Source: an uncultured Erythrobacter sp. | GTDB lineage: Bacteria; Pseudomonadota; Alphaproteobacteria; Sphingomonadales; Sphingomonadaceae | Direction of reading: 5' to 3' | Assembly: GCF_958304185.1 (NCBI RefSeq) | Contig: NZ_OY284433.1 | Span: 1,612,001-1,676,000, forward strand | DNA: 64,000 bases | Shown here: positions 25,491-34,266 of the stretch, piece after piece | How positions within the stretch are numbered: the first letter of the stretch is position 1 | Layout: every line of letters begins with the position of its first letter | Notes under the pieces: model-generated | What the model saw: the letters and a program-made list of their open reading frames with translations, nothing else | What the model was told of the DNA's origin: nothing | Databases searched by the model: none | Made by a program: the position numbers and the translations under genes

Positions 25491-26748
25491 AGCCGTCGAC
25501 CCGCTCGACGATGATCGCCGGGGCCATGCCGCCCGCCGCGCACATGGTGACGAGGCCGTAGCGACCGCCGCGGCGTTCCAGCTCGTCGATCACCGTGCCG
25601 ATCAGGATCGATCCGGTCGCGCCGATCGGGTGGCCCAGCGCAATCGAGCCGCCGTTGACATTGACCTTGTCCCAATCAAGCTCGAGATCGCGCACGAACT
25701 TGGCAGCGACAACCGCGAAGGCCTCGTTGATTTCGAACAGGTCGATATCGTCCGTGGTGAGGCCAGCCTTCGCCAGCACCTTTTTCGCCGCAGGCACAGG
25801 CGCATTGAGCATCAGCGTCGGATCATCGCCCATGTTGCAGGTGGCGACGATGCGCGCGCGGGGCTTCAGCCCATGCTTCTGCGCATAGTCCTTCGAGGTG
25901 ATCAGCACCGCCGCCGCACCGTCCACCACGCCCGACGAATTGCCCGCGTGGTGGAAGTGCTTGATCTCCAGATCGGGATACTTCTGGTTGATCAGCTTGC
26001 GGAAGGTCGTGCCGTTCGCGTCCAGCGGAACGTCCGCGATCTTGGGGAAGGCGGGTTCCAGCTTGGCAAGGTCTTCGCGGGTGGTCTGCGGGCGCGGATA
26101 TTCGTCATGATCGAGCAGCACGGTGCCATCATCCGCCACCACCGGCACCACCGACTTGGCGAACCGGCCCGCCGCCATCGCCTCGGCGGCGCGTTGCTGC
26201 GAGCGGTAGCCGACTTCGTCCAGATCCTCGCGGGTGAAGCCTTCCATCGAGGCAATCGCATCGCCGCAAATGCCCTGATGCGACTGCGGGTGCACCTTCT
26301 GGAGACGCTCGTTGTAGCTGCCCATCATCGGCGGCTTGATCCCGGCGCGCATCTTTTCCTGGCTCATCGCGGCGGTGAGGCTCATCATCTCGGTCCCGCC
26401 AGCGATGACGCAATCTTCCATCCCGCTCATCACCTGCGCCGAAGCCAGCGCCACGCTGGTGATCCCGCCGCCGCAGAAGCGGTCGAGCGTGGTGCCGGAC
26501 GAGGTGATGTCATAGCCCGCATCAAGCGCGGCCATGCGGCCCATGTCGCCCGCCTGCATCCCGTCCTGCGTGCTGACCGACCAGATCACGTCATCGACCG
26601 TCTTGGTGTCGAGATTGTTGCGCTCCTTGATCGCCTTCAGCACGGTCGCGGCCAGATGCTGCGGATGCTCGGCCGCCAGCGCTCCCTTGCCCTGCTTGCC
26701 GATCCCGCGCGGGGTGCGCACTGCGTCGATGATGTAAGCCTCGGCCAT
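25480..26748 (-). CDS. Acetyl-CoA C-acyltransferase (thiolase)
   Basis: 422 residues. All thiolase catalytic blocks are present: C92 in LDRFCGGGITS (nucleophile), NEAFAVVAAK, H373 in GHPIGATGSIL and C403 in CAAGGMAPA (acid/base). It cleaves 3-ketoacyl-CoA to acetyl-CoA and a shortened acyl-CoA, or runs in reverse. It is the first gene of a two-gene unit with the Cys-less thiolase-fold protein. A crotonase gene is divergent across 116 bp, which contains an inverted repeat. Chain length cannot be told from the sequence, so no fad symbol is given. Confidence 0.93.
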   Translation of the reverse strand: MAEAYIIDAVRTPRGIGKQGKGALAAEHPQHLAATVLKAIKERNNLDTKTVDDVIWSVSTQDGMQAGDMGRMAALDAGYDITSSGTTLDRFCGGGITSVALASAQVMSGMEDCVIAGGTEMMSLTAAMSQEKMRAGIKPPMMGSYNERLQKVHPQSHQGICGDAIASMEGFTREDLDEVGYRSQQRAAEAMAAGRFAKSVVPVVADDGTVLLDHDEYPRPQTTREDLAKLEPAFPKIADVPLDANGTTFRKLINQKYPDLEIKHFHHAGNSSGVVDGAAAVLITSKDYAQKHGLKPRARIVATCNMGDDPTLMLNAPVPAAKKVLAKAGLTTDDIDLFEINEAFAVVAAKFVRDLELDWDKVNVNGGSIALGHPIGATGSILIGTVIDELERRGGRYGLVTMCAAGGMAPAIIVERVDGFVD

Positions 26749-26819
26749 GATAATCCTCTTCCGTCATATTGAAATTGCGGTTGACGCGTCCGTAAACCCA
26801 CTGCACCAGTCGCACAAGA

Positions 26820-26839
26820 ATTGCGTTTCAAATCGCAAT
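26820..26839 (+). promoter_or_regulatory. Inverted repeat in thiolase-crotonase divergent promoter region
   Basis: ATTGCG-N8-CGCAAT forms a 20-bp dyad, 25 bases before the GTG start of the crotonase gene. Size and place fit a TetR-family (FadR/PsrA-like) operator, but this is inferred from symmetry alone. Confidence 0.35.
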
Positions 26840-26864
26840 CACATTTTCGATAGGGAGAGAACCT

Positions 26865-27638
26865 GTGAGCGAAGCCACCGCACCCGAAGTGCTGACCGAA
26901 GTCGAGGACGGCGTCCTCATCGTCACCATCAACCGTCCCGAAGCCAAGAACGCTATGACCAAGGCGGCGGCCGAGGGAATCGCGGCCGCGATGGAGCGGT
27001 TGGACGCAGAGGATGATCTGCGGGTCGGCATCATCACCGGAGCGGGCGGCACGTTCTGTTCGGGCATGGACCTCAAGGGCTTCCTGCGCGGTGAGAGCCC
27101 CAGCGTCGAAGGCAAGGGCTTTGGCGGCGTGGTGCAGGCCCCTCCGGCCAAGCCGCTGATCGCGGCGGTGGAAGGCTATGCGCTGGCTGGCGGGCTTGAG
27201 CTGATGATCGCCTGCGATCTCGTGGTGGCGAACGCGAACGCCAAGTTCGGCATCCCCGAAGTGAAGCGCGGCCTTGTGGCGGCGGCGGGCGGCGTGATGA
27301 TGCTGCCCGACCAGATCCCCGAGCGGATCGCGCTGGAACTTGCGCTGACCGGCGAATTCATCGGGGCGGAGCGGGCCTATCAGCTCGGTCTGATCAACGA
27401 AGTGACCGAAGGTTCGGCGCTGGAGGGTGCCAAGGCGCTCGCTGCGAAGATTGCGGCCAACGGCCCGCTCGCGGTCAAGGTCTCCAAGCAGGTGATGAAG
27501 CAATCGCGCGGCTGGGCGATGGAAGATCGCTACGCCAATCAGGGCAAGCTGATCGGCCCGGTGTTCGTCAGCCATGACGCCCGCGAAGGCGCCGCCGCCT
27601 TCGCCGAAAAGCGCAAGCCCAACTGGACGGGCAAGTAA
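26865..27638 (+). CDS. Crotonase family enoyl-CoA hydratase/isomerase
   Basis: 257 residues, GTG start with GGGAGAG upstream. The oxyanion-hole segments are FCSGMDLK and YALAGGLEL. The two catalytic glutamates of hydratases are present as E112 (GGLELMIACD) and E132 (FGIPEVKRGL), so hydratase activity is likely. It hydrates 2-enoyl-CoA in fatty acid or other acyl-CoA oxidation. It is followed in the same direction by an acyl-CoA dehydrogenase after 117 bp containing a palindromic repeat, and is divergent from the thiolase pair. Together they give all but the 3-hydroxyacyl-CoA dehydrogenase step. Confidence 0.92.
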   Translation: MSEATAPEVLTEVEDGVLIVTINRPEAKNAMTKAAAEGIAAAMERLDAEDDLRVGIITGAGGTFCSGMDLKGFLRGESPSVEGKGFGGVVQAPPAKPLIAAVEGYALAGGLELMIACDLVVANANAKFGIPEVKRGLVAAAGGVMMLPDQIPERIALELALTGEFIGAERAYQLGLINEVTEGSALEGAKALAAKIAANGPLAVKVSKQVMKQSRGWAMEDRYANQGKLIGPVFVSHDAREGAAAFAEKRKPNWTGK

Positions 27639-27644
27639 TCAGCG

Positions 27645-27719
27645 CGAGTCCCCGCGAAAGCGGGGACCTCAGGCCGTAAGCACCCTGCATATTGCCTGAG
27701 ACCCCCGCCTGCGCGAGGG
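27645..27719. repeat. Palindromic repeat, family E
   Basis: GAGTCCCCGC..GCGGGGAC is a local hairpin (about 27646-27667), and CCTCAGGC pairs with GCCTGAG further on, followed by ACCCCCGCCTGCGCGAGG. A related element is at 35800-35883. It lies between the crotonase and acyl-CoA dehydrogenase genes. Confidence 0.65.
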
Positions 27720-27755
27720 AGCACAGAGATAGAGAATTGAGAGAGAGGATCCAAA

Positions 27756-28919
27756 ATGCCCGTCATCGATGTGCCGCCGCCGGCCTTCATGGAAGAAGAA
27801 GAAATCGCCATTTTCGCCGACGCGGTCGGCAAGTTCTACGCCCAGCACGCGCCGCAAAAGCGGGTCGAGAAGTGGCGCGAGGACGGGATGGTCGAGCGCG
27901 AGTTCTGGCGCGAGGCGGGCGCAGCGGGCCTGCTCGGCGTGTCGGTGCCGACCGAATATGGCGGCCACGGCGGCGATTTCCGGCATGACATGGTGGTGAT
28001 CGATCAGCAGGGCAAGCACGGCGTCGATGGCTTTGGCGCGTCGCTGCACAACACCATCATCCTGCCCTATCTGGTGCGCCACGGCACCGAGGAGCAGAAG
28101 CTCAAGTATCTCCCCCGTCTCGTCAGCGGCGACCTTGTCAGCGCGATCGCGATGAGCGAGCCGGATGCCGGGTCTGACCTCCAGTCGATCAAGACCACCG
28201 CCCTGAAGGACGGCAACGGCTATCGGCTGAACGGCTCGAAGACCTGGATCTCCAACGGCCAGCTCGCCGACTTCATCATCGTCGTCGCCAAGACCGATCC
28301 GGCTGAGGGCGCCAAGGGCATCTCACTGCTGCTGCTCGAAACCGACGGCGCCGAAGGCTTCGCGCGTGGCAAGAAGCTCGACAAGATCGGGCTCGATGCG
28401 CAGGACACCTCTGAACTGTTCTTCGACAATGTCTTCATCCCGGCCGACAATCTGCTCGGCGGCGTGGAAGGGCGCGGGTTCTACCAGCTGATGGGCGAGC
28501 TGCCGCAGGAACGCTTGGTGATCGCGATGAACGCAATCGCCGGGATCGAAAAGGCGCTCGATGTGACGGTCGAATACGTCAAGAACCGCAAGGCGTTCGG
28601 CAAGACGATCTGGGATTTCCAGAACACGCAGTTCGTGCTGGCCGACCTCAAGGCACGCGGCACAGCAGCGCGGGTGTTCGTCAACGACTGCATCGCCAAG
28701 TTGCTCGAAGGCAAGCTCGACGTGTCGACTGCCAGCATGGCGAAGTATTGGGTGACCGAGCTGCAATCGGAAGTGGTCGACAAGTGCCTCCAGTTCCACG
28801 GCGGCGCGGGCTACATCAATGATTATGCCATCGCCCGGATGTACCGCGACACCCGCATCGCCCGCATCTACGGCGGGTCGAACGAGATCATGAAGATGCT
28901 GATCGCGCGCGGGATGTAA
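27756..28919 (+). CDS. Acyl-CoA dehydrogenase
   Basis: 387 residues, normal size. FAD and substrate motifs are visible: AIAMSEPDAGSDLQSIKTTA, GSKTWISNGQLADFIIVVAKT, RKAFGKTIWDFQ, QFHGGAGYINDYAIARMYRD and RIYGGSNEIMK. The C-terminal IYEGT Glu used by medium- and short-chain enzymes is Gly here (IYGGS), so the catalytic base must lie in the helix near 268-280, as in long-chain and isovaleryl-CoA enzymes; I cannot fix the residue. It introduces the trans-2 double bond using an electron-transferring flavoprotein as acceptor. RBS: GAGAGAGGATCC. Confidence 0.93.
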   Translation: MPVIDVPPPAFMEEEEIAIFADAVGKFYAQHAPQKRVEKWREDGMVEREFWREAGAAGLLGVSVPTEYGGHGGDFRHDMVVIDQQGKHGVDGFGASLHNTIILPYLVRHGTEEQKLKYLPRLVSGDLVSAIAMSEPDAGSDLQSIKTTALKDGNGYRLNGSKTWISNGQLADFIIVVAKTDPAEGAKGISLLLLETDGAEGFARGKKLDKIGLDAQDTSELFFDNVFIPADNLLGGVEGRGFYQLMGELPQERLVIAMNAIAGIEKALDVTVEYVKNRKAFGKTIWDFQNTQFVLADLKARGTAARVFVNDCIAKLLEGKLDVSTASMAKYWVTELQSEVVDKCLQFHGGAGYINDYAIARMYRDTRIARIYGGSNEIMKMLIARGM

Positions 28920-28927
28920 GATTGGTG

Positions 28928-28952
28928 CGCCCCCGCCGCACCGGCGGGGGCG
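28928..28952 (+). terminator. Hairpin terminator of the acyl-CoA dehydrogenase gene
   Basis: An 11-bp GC stem (CGCCCCCGCCG / CGGCGGGGGCG) with a 3-base loop starts 9 bases after the stop. There is no T-run after it. Confidence 0.65.
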
Positions 28953-29237
28953 TCAATCAGGCAGCGCATTCGGCTGGATGGTCAGGATCGCACCTGATTT
29001 TCCTACACGCGCGGCGCAGGCTATGGATCGGGCTGATCTTTCCCATCGTCCGCTCCCCCCCAATTCCATTGCGTCGGCAAGCGGAATTGCACCCCCTCCC
29101 CCCCCCCGCGGCGAGCAAAGTGTCAACTTTGTTTTTCGCGCTCAAAATACTGATTTATCGTGATTATTGGGCCAAATCGGCGCTTGACACGGTGTCAACT
29201 TTGTCAACTTCGGCGCTAGGCTCGCCCACAGGGCACA
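28953..29237. other. Gene-free stretch with 13-bp direct repeats and a TTGACAC palindrome
   Basis: No credible reading frame is present. GTGTCAACTTTGT occurs twice (29120-29132 and 29192-29204). The second copy overlaps a 15-bp palindrome TTGACACGGTGTCAA (29184-29198), whose left half is a perfect -35-like TTGACA. A C-run lies near 29093-29107. The stretch is more AT-rich than its surroundings and ends at a strong terminator (29238-29272), so a short untranslated RNA is possible, though no good -10 box is seen. Confidence 0.4.
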
Positions 29238-29272
29238 AAAAAGGCGGCCCGGTTTCCCGAGCCGCCCTTTTC
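29238..29272 (-). terminator. Rho-independent terminator (both strands)
   Basis: A stem of AAAAGGGCGGCTCGGG on the minus strand pairs with CCGGGCCGCCTTTT, followed by TT. On the plus strand the same hairpin ends in CCCTTTTCT. It lies 20 bases after the receptor stop codon on the minus strand. Confidence 0.8.
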
Positions 29273-29291
29273 TGGCCGAAGCCCTTAGTGC

Positions 29292-31847
29292 TTAGAACTT
29301 GGCGCGCAGTGTCACGCCGTATTGGCGCGGCGGCAGGGTGAAGGCCGAACGCGAGTTGGCCGCGCCCGAACCGCGCAGGGTGGTGTTGAAAGTCACCCCG
29401 CGCACCACTTCGTCGGTCAAGTTATTGACCCAGCCTTCGATCGCAAAAGCGCCATCATTGAACTTCAGACCGGCCCGCAGGTTCACGAAAGCCTTGCCGT
29501 CCTGAATGTCAGCAATGATCGGCGGAGCCGCGTCGATCGCCTGCTGCAACCCGCCATTGGCCGCGATTTCGGCGGCACCCGGAAGGATGATCGCCTGAGT
29601 CGACGTGCGCTGGTCGCTTTCCATACGAACCTGACCGGAGAAGAAGAACTCGGTCGAGTCAGTGATCGGCTTTTCCCACAAGGCACCGATCAGGCCGACA
29701 AAGTTCGGCGCATTGGTCAGTTCGTTGCCGCACAGCGACAGCACCTGCACCGAAGTCTGCGTGCCTGCGCAATCATCCGGGTAGCTCGCTTCGAGCAAGG
29801 TTGCGCCGAAATTCAGGGTCAGCTCGTCGCTGGGACGCACCAGACCTTCGATTTCGATCCCCTTGGTTTCGGCCAAAGGCACGTTGAAGGTGGCAAACGC
29901 CGTCCCAGTGAATTCCAGCACCTGGAAGTTGCTGAACTCCTCAAGGAACGCCGCCACGTTCAGCGTCAGCGCGCCATTCGCAGTGCGCGCCTTCACGCCC
30001 ACTTCGTAGGCATCGACTTCTTCCGAAAGGAAGGTCGGGTCCGCCCCGGCAACCGCTGCGGTGGTATCAAGGTTGATACCGCCTGCCTTGTAGCCGTGGG
30101 TGAAGCTGGCGTAGCTGTTCACATAGGGGCTGAATTCATAGCCGAGCTTGACGGTGTAGATCAGTTCCTCGTCATCGAAGTCCGACTGGAAGGTGCGCAC
30201 CAGCGGCAAGACCGCAGACTGCGGAAGATCCGCCGGGGCGGTGAACCCGAAGCAGCCCAGGCCAATGAACGAAGGCCGAAGCGCCGCCGGGATGTTCCCG
30301 AGCGCCGCCAAGGTGGACGGGCAGATCTGGTTGTTGGTCGCGGTTTGCGTGAACCCGCCCGACTTTTCTTCCCACGAGTAACGCGCGCCCAATGTCAGTT
30401 CGAGCCCGTCAGTGATCTCCAGCGAATTGTGCGTGAAGATCGCGTAGCTCTTGGCGTCCTGCTGGAAGCGGTTGGTGGTGCGGGTGCCAGCCGGATCGCG
30501 GCCGGTGAACACCGTCAGCGGATTGGCGCCGAGCGCGCCGCCGGTCGGCACGAACAGCAACGCGCCGACGTTCTCGCCGTAATCCGCGCCAAGCGAGAAG
30601 GTCTGCGACTGGTCGATGGTTTCATCCGAGAAGAACCCGCCGACCATGTAGTTGAGCGCGCCGCCCATGCCTTCGCCCTGAAGCCGCAATTCCGCGGTCC
30701 AGCTGTCGATTTCCAGGTTCAGCGCATCGACGTTGAAGATGTCGAGACCGGAGAAGTCGGTGTCGTACTTTTCGAAGCTCTCGTACTTGCGGTAGGAACC
30801 GATGAAGATCAGATCAGCGTTGTCGGACAGCGGGAATTCCAGCTCGCCAGTGACACCGTAGTTGTCGATGTCCGCCTGCGGGACTTCATTGGCTGACACG
30901 GTGCGGTTGTCCATCGCCTGCTCGAACGCGCCCTGATCGTCGCGATTGGTGGCGACCGAAGGCTGGCCATTGCCGCCATTGGCACCCAGACCGACCGCAG
31001 CATAGGCACCGCCCGTCACCAGTGGCGACTGGTAAAGTTCGATGGCACCGCAGCAGCTCGACTTGCTCTTGGAATAGTCGGCGATGATGCGGCCGCGCAG
31101 ACCGCTTTCCGTGTCCCAGCCCAGCTGGCCGCGCATCAGCCACTGATCGACATCATTGGTCTCGCCGATCTTCGCGCCGGTCCGGTTGACGACATCGAGG
31201 AACCCGTCGCGCTGGCGGTAAGCGCCCGTGACGCGCATCGCCAGCGTGTCCTGCACGATCGGCACGTTGACCGCACCTTGCACGCTGACTTCATTGAAGT
31301 TGCCGTAGCCCGCGTTCACGAAGCCGCCGAACTCGGTTACGTCAGGGCGCACATTGGTGACGTTGAGCGCGCCTGCCGAGGTGTTGCGGCCGAACAGCGT
31401 ACCCTGCGGCCCGCGCAGCACTTCCACGCGCTCCACGTCGACGAATTCGCCGAGCGCAACGCCGGGGCGCGACTGGTAGGCGCCATCAATGAAAATGCCG
31501 ACCGCGCTTTCAAAGCCGATATTGTTCGAAGTCGTCCCGACGCCGCGAACGCGCAGCACCACGGAACCCGATGCAAGCTGCGCCTGCGAGCTGCTGAAGC
31601 TCGGGGCGAGCGCCGTGACCTGTTGGATGTTGACCACGCCCTGATTGTCGAGCTGCTGCGGCGAAATGGCCGTCACCGCCAGCGGAATGTCCTGCACGTC
31701 CTGCGCGCGGCGGGTGGCCGTCACGATGATGACGTTGTCGTCCCGGACCGGTTGGGCTTCGGCCTCAGTATCCTGCGCAAAGGCAGGGGTGGTCAGCGCG
31801 CTGCAGGCCAACAGGCCGCAGGCGATATGTGCGAACTTGCGCGTCAT
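29292..31847 (-). CDS. TonB-dependent outer membrane receptor
   Basis: 851 residues. A signal peptide (1-24, ending TPAFA) is followed by the plug domain: NVIIVTATRRAQDVQDIPLAVTAI, VRGVGTTSNNIGFESAVGIFIDGAY and VEVLRGPQGTLFGRNTSAGAL. A 22-strand-type barrel ends in PPRQYGVTLRAKF with the terminal Phe. RBS GAGAGGAAAG precedes the chosen start; the longer frame adds non-signal residues. This plug type is expanded in sphingomonads and often handles hydrophobic substrates, plant compounds or siderophores. Ligand unknown. It is the downstream of two receptors on this strand, with a 205-bp gap between them. Confidence 0.93.
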   Translation of the reverse strand: MTRKFAHIACGLLACSALTTPAFAQDTEAEAQPVRDDNVIIVTATRRAQDVQDIPLAVTAISPQQLDNQGVVNIQQVTALAPSFSSSQAQLASGSVVLRVRGVGTTSNNIGFESAVGIFIDGAYQSRPGVALGEFVDVERVEVLRGPQGTLFGRNTSAGALNVTNVRPDVTEFGGFVNAGYGNFNEVSVQGAVNVPIVQDTLAMRVTGAYRQRDGFLDVVNRTGAKIGETNDVDQWLMRGQLGWDTESGLRGRIIADYSKSKSSCCGAIELYQSPLVTGGAYAAVGLGANGGNGQPSVATNRDDQGAFEQAMDNRTVSANEVPQADIDNYGVTGELEFPLSDNADLIFIGSYRKYESFEKYDTDFSGLDIFNVDALNLEIDSWTAELRLQGEGMGGALNYMVGGFFSDETIDQSQTFSLGADYGENVGALLFVPTGGALGANPLTVFTGRDPAGTRTTNRFQQDAKSYAIFTHNSLEITDGLELTLGARYSWEEKSGGFTQTATNNQICPSTLAALGNIPAALRPSFIGLGCFGFTAPADLPQSAVLPLVRTFQSDFDDEELIYTVKLGYEFSPYVNSYASFTHGYKAGGINLDTTAAVAGADPTFLSEEVDAYEVGVKARTANGALTLNVAAFLEEFSNFQVLEFTGTAFATFNVPLAETKGIEIEGLVRPSDELTLNFGATLLEASYPDDCAGTQTSVQVLSLCGNELTNAPNFVGLIGALWEKPITDSTEFFFSGQVRMESDQRTSTQAIILPGAAEIAANGGLQQAIDAAPPIIADIQDGKAFVNLRAGLKFNDGAFAIEGWVNNLTDEVVRGVTFNTTLRGSGAANSRSAFTLPPRQYGVTLRAKF

Positions 31848-32052
31848 GGCTTTCCTCTCTCCACAAAACCGTCCGGTCTTGATGCCGGTCATGGGTTGTG
31901 GGGCGGAACCTATCAGTGTCGCACGCCCTAACAAGAGTCATAGTCAACTTATAGCAAACAGTAGCAAAAATGCCACATCTTGTGTTGCGGCGCAGCATGA
32001 CTTCGCGCCAGCCCTAATGGCCGCAAGATTATTACAGGCTATTGTCGGGATG

Positions 32053-34122
32053 TCAGAAGCCGTAACGTAAACCCACCCACAATGTGCGCGGGACGCCGAG
32101 ATCGATTGATCCGCCTTGGTTGCGGGTGACGATATCCTCGTCAATCAGGTTTTCGCCGCGCACAATCAGCGACACGCCTTTACCGAGCGGAGCGGCCATA
32201 AAAGCGTCAATTGTGGTGGCTGGCGCGAGTCGGTCGGTCTCGCGATCATCCTCGAATTGCGCGCTGACATGGCGCAGCGTGCCAGCGATCCGCCAGCCCG
32301 CAGCCGGCTCCCAGCCGAGCGTCAGGCTGCCAGCCAATTCAGGGGTCTGCGCCGGACGATTGCCGTTGAGGTCGAGCGAAGCGCCCTCGCCGCGCACTGC
32401 GGCATCGGTCCAGGCAAGCGCGCCTTCAAGGCTGACCGCGCCGACCCGCGCCGCCACGTTCGCCTCGATCCCGCGCGCGGCAATCGCGGGCAGGTTTTCG
32501 CGGCGGCGCAGATTTGGGGCGATGGTGACATTGGCGATGGCGTTCTCGACCTTATTGTCGAAGGCCGTAACCGAAATCACCAGCGCATTGACCGGCTGCC
32601 AGTCGAACCCGACCTCGAAGCCTTCCAGCCGCTCGTTCTCTAGCGCCGCATTGGCCTCGGTCACGACCGGGAAGACCACAAAGGGGCGATAGAGCTCGTT
32701 AAGGGTCGGCAGCCGCAGACCGGTATAGGCCGCCGCGCGCAGATCGAGCCGGCGGGTGGCGTTGAACGATGCGCCCGCGCGCCAGCTGACCGTCCAGTCG
32801 CTGCGGTCAGGCGCGTTGAGGGTGCTGACCGGCAAGCCATTAGCGCTGACCGCGCGGTAGAAGCCATCGGTGATGCTGCTCCGGTCGGCGCGCAGACCGC
32901 CGTTGATCAGCAACGGGCCGATCTGCCAATCATCCTCAAGGAAAATGCCGAGATTGCTGGTCGCCCCGCCAGCACGGCGGCGTTCGGTGATCGCGCCCGA
33001 GACGGCGTTGATCGCCTCCTCCTGCAACTCCCCATCAGCGCGGCGGTAATCCGCGCCGATGCGGATGTCGTGGCCTTCAAGCAGCGGCGGTCGCAGTTCG
33101 AACTTGCCGCCGATGCCGGTGGAAGGCGTGCGGCGCTGGTCGAGCGTCGGGGTGAAGCGGGTCGAGGAGATAACGATGTTCGAAAAGTCACGCGTCTGGA
33201 CATAGGCGAGCGCATCGAAGGCCCAATCGCCTCGCCCGACAAAGCGGATCGAGGCGTCCTCACCTTCACTGGTGGAATCCGCGCCTGCAAATCGCAGCGT
33301 GCGCGCATCGCGGAAGGTGGCGATGCGGGCTTGCACCTCGACTGTGTCGGTCAGCGGCGCGGCGGCGCGCAGGGCGGCGTTCCAGCTATCGAACCCGGCG
33401 CGCGCGGTGGCAGGGACGCGCTGGTCGGCAGGCGTGGTGAAGAACCCCTGACCGCGGTCCCAGCGCCCGCTCGCGGTGGCAAAGCCGCGTCCGAGGCTTT
33501 GGGTCAGCACGCCGGAAAGCTCCGTTTCGCCCCGGTTGTTAATGGCGGCGCTGCCGAGCACCGCCGCGATGGTATCCGGTCCGGCGCTTTCCAGCTCGAT
33601 CGTGCCAGCCAGCGCGCCTGCGCCAAACGGCCCCGACCCGCCCCCGCGCGTCACCCGCACTTGCCCCAGCGTCTCGGGCGCAATCGCGGAGAGCGGGATG
33701 TAGCCGAAGAACGGATCGGCCAGCGGCACGCCGTCGAGCAGCACCAGCGCGCGGCTCGTGGCATTGCCGCCCAACGCCCGCAGAGTCACGCCTTGCGCGC
33801 TCGGGTTCGACGAGCGACTGTCCGAGCGGCGGAACTGCTGGAACCCCGCAACACCGCGCAGCACATCCTCGATCCGGCCAGACGGGCTGGAGACGATCAC
33901 GTCGCGTTCCAGCGTGGTGGTCGCGTAGATCCCGGTCGATAGCGCGGCATCAAGCCCGCGCCCGGTGACGATGATCTCCTCGGGGATTTCTTCGGGGAAC
34001 TCTTCCACCATCGAGTCCGCCTCAAGCGCCTCATCAGGCAACGGCACCTCGTCCTGTGCGGCGAGTGGCGCGGCGGCGGGGAGAAGCAGAGCGGAGGCGA
34101 GCAGGCGGTGGCGGATCATCAT
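32053..34122 (-). CDS. TonB-dependent receptor, BtuB/CirA-like
   Basis: 689 residues. A signal peptide (1-22, PLAAQ) is followed by an acidic segment and the TonB-box region EEIIVTGRG. The plug carries GRIEDVLRGVAGFQQFRRSDSRSS, GVTLRALGGNATSRALVLLDGVPLADPFFGYIPLSAI and VRVTRGGGSGPFGAGALAGTIEL. The barrel ends VPRTLWVGLRYGF. The shape resembles vitamin B12/siderophore receptors (COG4206/4771 type). The start has two adjacent Mets. No cobalamin riboswitch or Fur box was recognised upstream, so the ligand cannot be set. Confidence 0.92.
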   Translation of the reverse strand: MMIRHRLLASALLLPAAAPLAAQDEVPLPDEALEADSMVEEFPEEIPEEIIVTGRGLDAALSTGIYATTTLERDVIVSSPSGRIEDVLRGVAGFQQFRRSDSRSSNPSAQGVTLRALGGNATSRALVLLDGVPLADPFFGYIPLSAIAPETLGQVRVTRGGGSGPFGAGALAGTIELESAGPDTIAAVLGSAAINNRGETELSGVLTQSLGRGFATASGRWDRGQGFFTTPADQRVPATARAGFDSWNAALRAAAPLTDTVEVQARIATFRDARTLRFAGADSTSEGEDASIRFVGRGDWAFDALAYVQTRDFSNIVISSTRFTPTLDQRRTPSTGIGGKFELRPPLLEGHDIRIGADYRRADGELQEEAINAVSGAITERRRAGGATSNLGIFLEDDWQIGPLLINGGLRADRSSITDGFYRAVSANGLPVSTLNAPDRSDWTVSWRAGASFNATRRLDLRAAAYTGLRLPTLNELYRPFVVFPVVTEANAALENERLEGFEVGFDWQPVNALVISVTAFDNKVENAIANVTIAPNLRRRENLPAIAARGIEANVAARVGAVSLEGALAWTDAAVRGEGASLDLNGNRPAQTPELAGSLTLGWEPAAGWRIAGTLRHVSAQFEDDRETDRLAPATTIDAFMAAPLGKGVSLIVRGENLIDEDIVTRNQGGSIDLGVPRTLWVGLRYGF

Positions 34123-34266
34123 GGCGCGTCGCCTATACGCTCGCGCTCACCACGTCACCCCTAAGTCCGTGATGGCCAAACTCAGTTGCAGATTGCCATT
34201 CAAGACTCGCTTTTGCAGGCACGCTGTGGTTACATCCGTGTCAACAAGGGAGAGAGAGGGCCCGTC

